64,000 nt of DNA. It comes from Promerops cafer (Eukaryota; Chordata; Aves; Passeriformes; Nectariniidae). Every line of letters begins with the position of its first letter. Positions within the stretch are counted from its first letter, which is position 1. Made by a program: the position numbers and the translations under genes. Where the stretch lies: NCBI GenBank assembly GCA_013398275.1, contig VZSE01006029.1, positions 124,001 through 188,000 on the forward strand, read 5' to 3'. The notes beneath the pieces are model-generated. The model was not told where the DNA came from. It saw only the letters and a list, made by a program, of their open reading frames with translations, and made no database searches. Positions 59,101 through 64,000 of the stretch are shown piece by piece.

Positions 59101-62100
59101 ATAAAAAACTGGGTCATTCCTGCAGTCATATTCATGTGAGCGATTGTTATGCACTGAGGTAAGTGTCATTACAGGAAAGGACTATTTTCATGAGCAAGTG
59201 TTTGAAACTGTCTCCTCAGGAGAGTAGGTGCATCTTCTCTCTTCTTCTCACAGGGCCTCTGTTTGGTGTAACATACATGTACTTGAACTATAAAGCCCAC
59301 CTTTCATGTGGTCTATTCAGTTTTCCAATTGACTTTAAAGAAAGGTCTTTGTCTAAAGACACTGTAAGAGATTTGAACCCTGTCAGGAATGCCCCCTGTG
59401 AGTTCACATCACACTACTTTGCCCACTAGGCTCATTACAAAAAGCAAGTTGAACCTATGGCTTTCTGAATTCACCTGAGAAGCCAAGATTGGACCACAAT
59501 AAAGAAGGGCAGTGTGGTTCTCTTGATAGACCCAGGTACAGCTCTCTTAACATCCTCAGGAGTTATTATATCTATAGATAGAAGGAGCAGTTTTCAAATG
59601 CCATGCCTGAAACTCAGGTGTCTGTATCTCTGCCAACCTTAAATACTACATTAAACATAGCTTTATGTGTCATGTGTCTAAATTTAGACACCCTAGTTTT
59701 AAAGATGAACTTATAAAGAGGGCAATATATATCCAAGAGAAGACAAAAACTCTCACTTAGAGTACTTTTGACTTCTTAGAAATACTTTTTAAATCGTTAT
59801 AAAAGGCCATGAAAATATTCTTCCTACTTGCATATTAATAAGACTATCTGGGAAGCATAACATTGTCAGTATTTAAGGGGTGATCTTTATTTTCTACTAA
59901 CGCCAATTTAGTAAAGTGTCTTTTTATCATGAATAGCACTTCCTGAACTGTTCACGATAGAGAACAGGATAACCAGAAAATGGCTCCAATTACAGTCATC
60001 ACACAATAAAACAGTGTGCAGGCAATAGTTTAAGATTCCTCAGAGTTTTGTGCATTATGTCACTCTCACCTAGACAAAAGACCTGGAAACTGCTACCAAA
60101 TCTGTGCACTGTCACTTCACACTTTTTCTATGCGGTTGAAAATACCTCATAAAGTACTCAGCTAAATCACAGATAATTAGGCTCCATTGTTTAATTCAGC
60201 ACAACATAATGCTATTATATCACTTCAGCATAACTGGTCAACTGGTTTTGTGTCAGAGCAGAGTCACTGCTTAAAAAATGCAAATGAGAAAGCAGTCCCA
60301 TCATGTGGAGCCAATTCAGAGTATTTTGGTTATAATAAACAGAGTAGATGGAAAGGTTAAGAAGTGTGAGATTTTTATCGGGGAAAAAAATCAAATCAAA
60401 TAAATCAAATACATGTCCATCGCTCCCTCTGTGGGTGTGTGTCTGGAGAGGGTTGAAAACTCCATTTTTGCTATTTCTGTCTCGTAAAAGGAAAGCATGA
60501 GCCAAGTACTGATCTCATCTGTATTCTCAAATCTTACTGACTCGCTCAAAATCTTCTGCAAAGTTTGCCAACAAAAAGCTGACATGCAAGACAAAACTTT
60601 AAGAAAATCAATGCCAAATAATTGCCCAAGTCATAAGAAAGAATAAACTTGCCAGTGTGTTATGTTCTACCAGCGCTGTGGTGAGCTGTAAACCTAAAAT
60701 CTAGGGGAACGAAACAGCTCTTATTGTGCATAGTAGGCTTTATAAAACAGCAGGCAGCACAAATCATTTCTCTACTGCAGTTCAATAGCTAGTCATTCCT
60801 TCTCTTCTATATTCAATTCTGCACCAGAGCCATGACTTAAATGCTATGCTGCTGTCAGTTAGTTGGCTGTCCTTTCCTGGGCTGCCAAAGGGGATGCTTA
60901 CAAATGAAGCTATTGTCCTAGTAATCAGGCATCTCCTGGTGGGACAGTATATGATAAATTTTTAAGGACATGGCTGCAGCACAAAACAGGCTGTATTTTA
61001 CATCAGACATTGTCACACAAGGTTGTCCTTTTTCTTCACTTTTAAGATTTAAGTACTGTTGGACAACTAAAAAGTGTCAGGATTGTGGGAGACCCAAGGT
61101 GTACCTCGCCATGCAACACTGTAGGCTTATGGATAATATCAACTATAAATTGCAAGGATACAGATAACCTAATTCTGTTGAAGCAAGTCTAAAAGGCATA
61201 CTGAGTATTGACAGAGTTTATTAATTGGACTGTACTTGCCCTAAGAACATGGATTCTTTTTAATTCTGTTCCAGGGAAGTTTTTTAATGCCTTATCCAAA
61301 GCTAAACATCTTCCCATATCTAAAGACAAGCAAAAAGCTATTGCTTGACATGTGTGCATGGTTTAACTGGTATTTCAGGTACCAGCCTAACATATGAGGT
61401 AGTTGCAAATTTCTCAAATAAAAGTGTTAAAAACCACAAGGGATAAAACTCATTTGAAAGTCAGTATTTCTTTCAAAGACTATTAGTTCCAAACATGAAA
61501 GCAAGGCCCAGATATCCACTTTCTATCTCCATGGCAGCAACAGAATCTAGGTCTGGGTTCCACCAGTTACAACCCCTCCTCACAGACTTAAAAGCAATTT
61601 TACCATAAGCCACTTTAGGAAAAAATATTACTCGCTGATTAAAAAAATCTCTATTGTCAAGATATTTCAAACTGAGAAATAAGGGCTGATCAACTTATTC
61701 TAGTAAAATGGATTATGGTACAGAAACACAGAAGGTAGTCAGTGCCTTATATTCAGCCAGTGCTGGACGAAGCAAATAATACCAGGGATTAGGCTGCAGG
61801 AGTGCCATGGCATCAGCTCCTGCAAGTCAGTGGGTACAACAGTTTTTGCAGGTATTCAGTTGTGATATTGTGATTCTTGTCTTATTGCTTCATAAAGCTA
61901 TATTGAAATACTTTTGCTAGTAAAATGGGGTTTTTTTGTTCAGTATCTAACTTCCTCCCTTGCAGATAGACTGGTCACTTCAGGTGTTCTGATGTGAGAT
62001 TTAACAGGAAGAGGGTAATGCCTAAAACTGAGTGCTGATGGTCCAAACTACTGCTGAAAGGCATAGAGGGAAAGAAAAAATGCTGCTGTGTAGGATAAGA

Positions 62101-64000
62101 GTTATAAGTACTCAATAGATGCCAGCTCAAGCTTTCAGGAGACTTAGTACAACTCTCTTTGCAGGGAAAAACCAAAAACTTACACTCATTAATATCCTTT
62201 AGTTCCCTGGGGCATGTATACAACAATCATAGTCAGATATGTAGAAGCAGAAAACTGAGACCTTGCAAATTGTTACTTTAAACCAAAACATTAGGAATAC
62301 CACCATGTTCTGTGACTCTAACCATAACCACATCTGTCAATTTTTAGAACTTCTAGTTCAATTTCTGTTCAGCTTTCAGGTTGGCTTTATGGCTCAATAT
62401 ATTCTGACTAATGTTTTCTTGTAGTCTTCTCGCCAATTGTATGGAAAGACACTGATTTCACTCTTGACTATATTCCTACTGCTTTATGATGCTGAAAAAT
62501 ATACTGATAATAATCTCTTTCTTTTCTATTGCGACACTGTCTGCCTGGCAAAAATTTCTTAACAATGTGTTCAGTTAAGATATTAGAGCAGAAGAATTAT
62601 TTTGTGATTTTCCTCTACATATTTGCTACTCTGAATAAATCAGTAGATGCATCTTTGAATTCTCATGAGACTATCAAAGAGCTTAATAATGCAGTTACAT
62701 GTGGGATGTAAAAGCCAAAATATTCTTTCAATAGGTGTCGAAATAAGTTTCATCAGTTCTTCTAGTGACTTCCCACACTTCTTAGCCATGTTCCCTACAA
62801 ATAACATATCCACACACACACCACAAGTTTATAGAGTTCCTAACTTATTCATGTGAGTGGTCAGGACAACTGTGTTGAAAGACATATGTCCATTTGGTTA
62901 AGCATGAAGTAAGACAAGAAGGGAAGAAATTTTTGAATAGACAACCTGTCTTTAATAATGAGTCTTCAACATCAAATAGCAGCATATGAACACTCTTACT
63001 GACATTTTAGTTCAATATCTCAAATATGACAGACCAAAGACATAATTTATTAACAGTTGGCAGTCTGGCACTGACTGGGGTCCAACTTTTACTGCAGTGT
63101 GCTCTGATTTTTCTCTCTGTTCTTTCAGATTATTTTGACTTTCAGGAGAGCTTTGCCATTTGCTAGTACACTACTCTAATTCCAACTTACTCCTCATTGC
63201 ATATTAAATACACTACTTACACAATTAAAAAATATTTTTAAACATTGCTGTAACAAGAAAAAAAGGTAGGAATAAGTTATCTTAGGGAAAGCTTAATTCT
63301 TATGTCTTAGCTTCCTTTATTGTATAAGTGTTTTTGTCAGACTTCTCATTGTGTCCAGCTAGATTCAGTTTTGTACTTAAATTATCTTTAGGTAAGATTT
63401 CTCCCCCAAAGTTTCAAGATGTTCAATCTCGATATTGTGGCAATCTATAGGTGTTTGAAAAATAATTGATAGTGGAATGCTACAATTCATTTTTTTCCCT
63501 GCTGAGGTTAAAGTTTAAGCACTATCTCACACAGAACAGTAGGATTGTAAAGTCAAATGAGCATATAAATGACAATCCTGAATTAGATAAAGACTGAGAC
63601 TATTTATGAACTCACTGTCCTAGCCAAGCAGAAAAGATCAGGTAAACAATCTCTCATGGGGCTTCATGACAGGCTGCATCATGGTATTTCAATGTCTCTT
63701 CATACATGCAGAAGGACCTAAAAGACTTCAGAGCTTTAGAAGATTCTCTTTAGACTAAGAAAACACATCTTCTCCACTTTTGTGAGGAATAAAAGGGAAA
63801 AAGGTAAAGGTAAAGCTCAAACTATGCAGCAAAAGGGAATACAGGAAAAAAAAATGACAACATTTCTTTCCTTCAGAAGCTACTTTTTTTTTTTTTTTTC
63901 CTAAACATAGGGTATTGAAAATTTGGCTCCTAAGTCTTGAATTTGACTTGCCACAAAGTTACTGGCCCAACAGTTCTCAGATATCCTAGCAATGCCATGG
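56116..64000. other. Unique AT-rich noncoding DNA to window end
   Basis: No gene or interspersed repeat recognised. It holds a short duplication AATAAGAACA/AATAAGAACA at 57764-57785, splice-like signals at 58765 and 59158, a CAAATC-rich simple tract at about 60388-60411 and a run of 16 T at 63884-63899. Open frames are all under 100 codons. Confidence 0.55.
63884..63899 (+). repeat. Poly(T) run, 16 bases
   Basis: Uninterrupted T16. No retroposon body is recognisable next to it. Confidence 0.9.

Noticed and set aside
1..64000. CRISPR array, operons, tRNA or rRNA genes
   Set aside because: No regularly spaced direct repeats, no ribosome-binding-site-led gene strings and no cloverleaf or rRNA-like segments seen. 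The window is vertebrate.

Overview
This is vertebrate nuclear DNA, most likely from a bird. The strongest evidence is five CR1 LINE pieces of the avian kind. Their 3' ends carry the typical GATTCTATGA-like end with no poly(A) tail, and the longer ones decay from a CR1 reverse transcriptase. There are no Alu, L1 or B1/B2 elements and interspersed repeats are sparse, as in avian genomes. Crocodilians or turtles are less likely but not excluded by eye. The sequence is AT-rich and CpG-poor, and contains no prokaryote-like gene organisation.

I find no protein-coding gene that I can recognise and no rRNA, tRNA or CRISPR array. The longest open frames (up to about 205 codons) are chance frames or run through CR1 copies. 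The window reads as a gene desert or the inside of a very long intron.

Layout. 1-0.9 kb: minus-strand CR1. 0.9-10.7 kb: mostly unique AT-rich DNA with a CpG cluster near 7.0-7.4 kb and a very AT-rich block at 7.7-8.2 kb. 10.8-14 kb: splice-signal pairs that could bound small exons, an old CR1-type tail (11.6-11.9 kb), and a candidate enhancer with an RFX-like X-box (13.0-13.5 kb). 15-23.1 kb: a zone of fossils: a palindromic ancient repeat, a pyrimidine-rich block, a minus-strand MIR, a roughly 1.7 kb degraded CR1/L3-type LINE, and a short hAT-type remnant. 23-48 kb: mostly unique DNA with blocks rich in homeodomain-type cores that look like conserved noncoding elements, plus small CR1 and MIR pieces. 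48-56.1 kb: the most repeat-dense part, with a probable solo LTR, an ancient repeat, a 1.07 kb minus-strand CR1, a GC-rich block and a plus-strand CR1. 56.1-64 kb: unique AT-rich DNA.

Nothing here behaves as a gene cluster or a new molecular system. The observations most worth checking are the candidate exons (10798-10863, 34791-34992, 13861-13979, 23048-23116), the candidate regulatory blocks, and the deep-time repeat fossils. All repeat family assignments rest on remembered consensus similarity, not on a search. Conserved-element calls rest on motif content only and need alignment to other amniotes.
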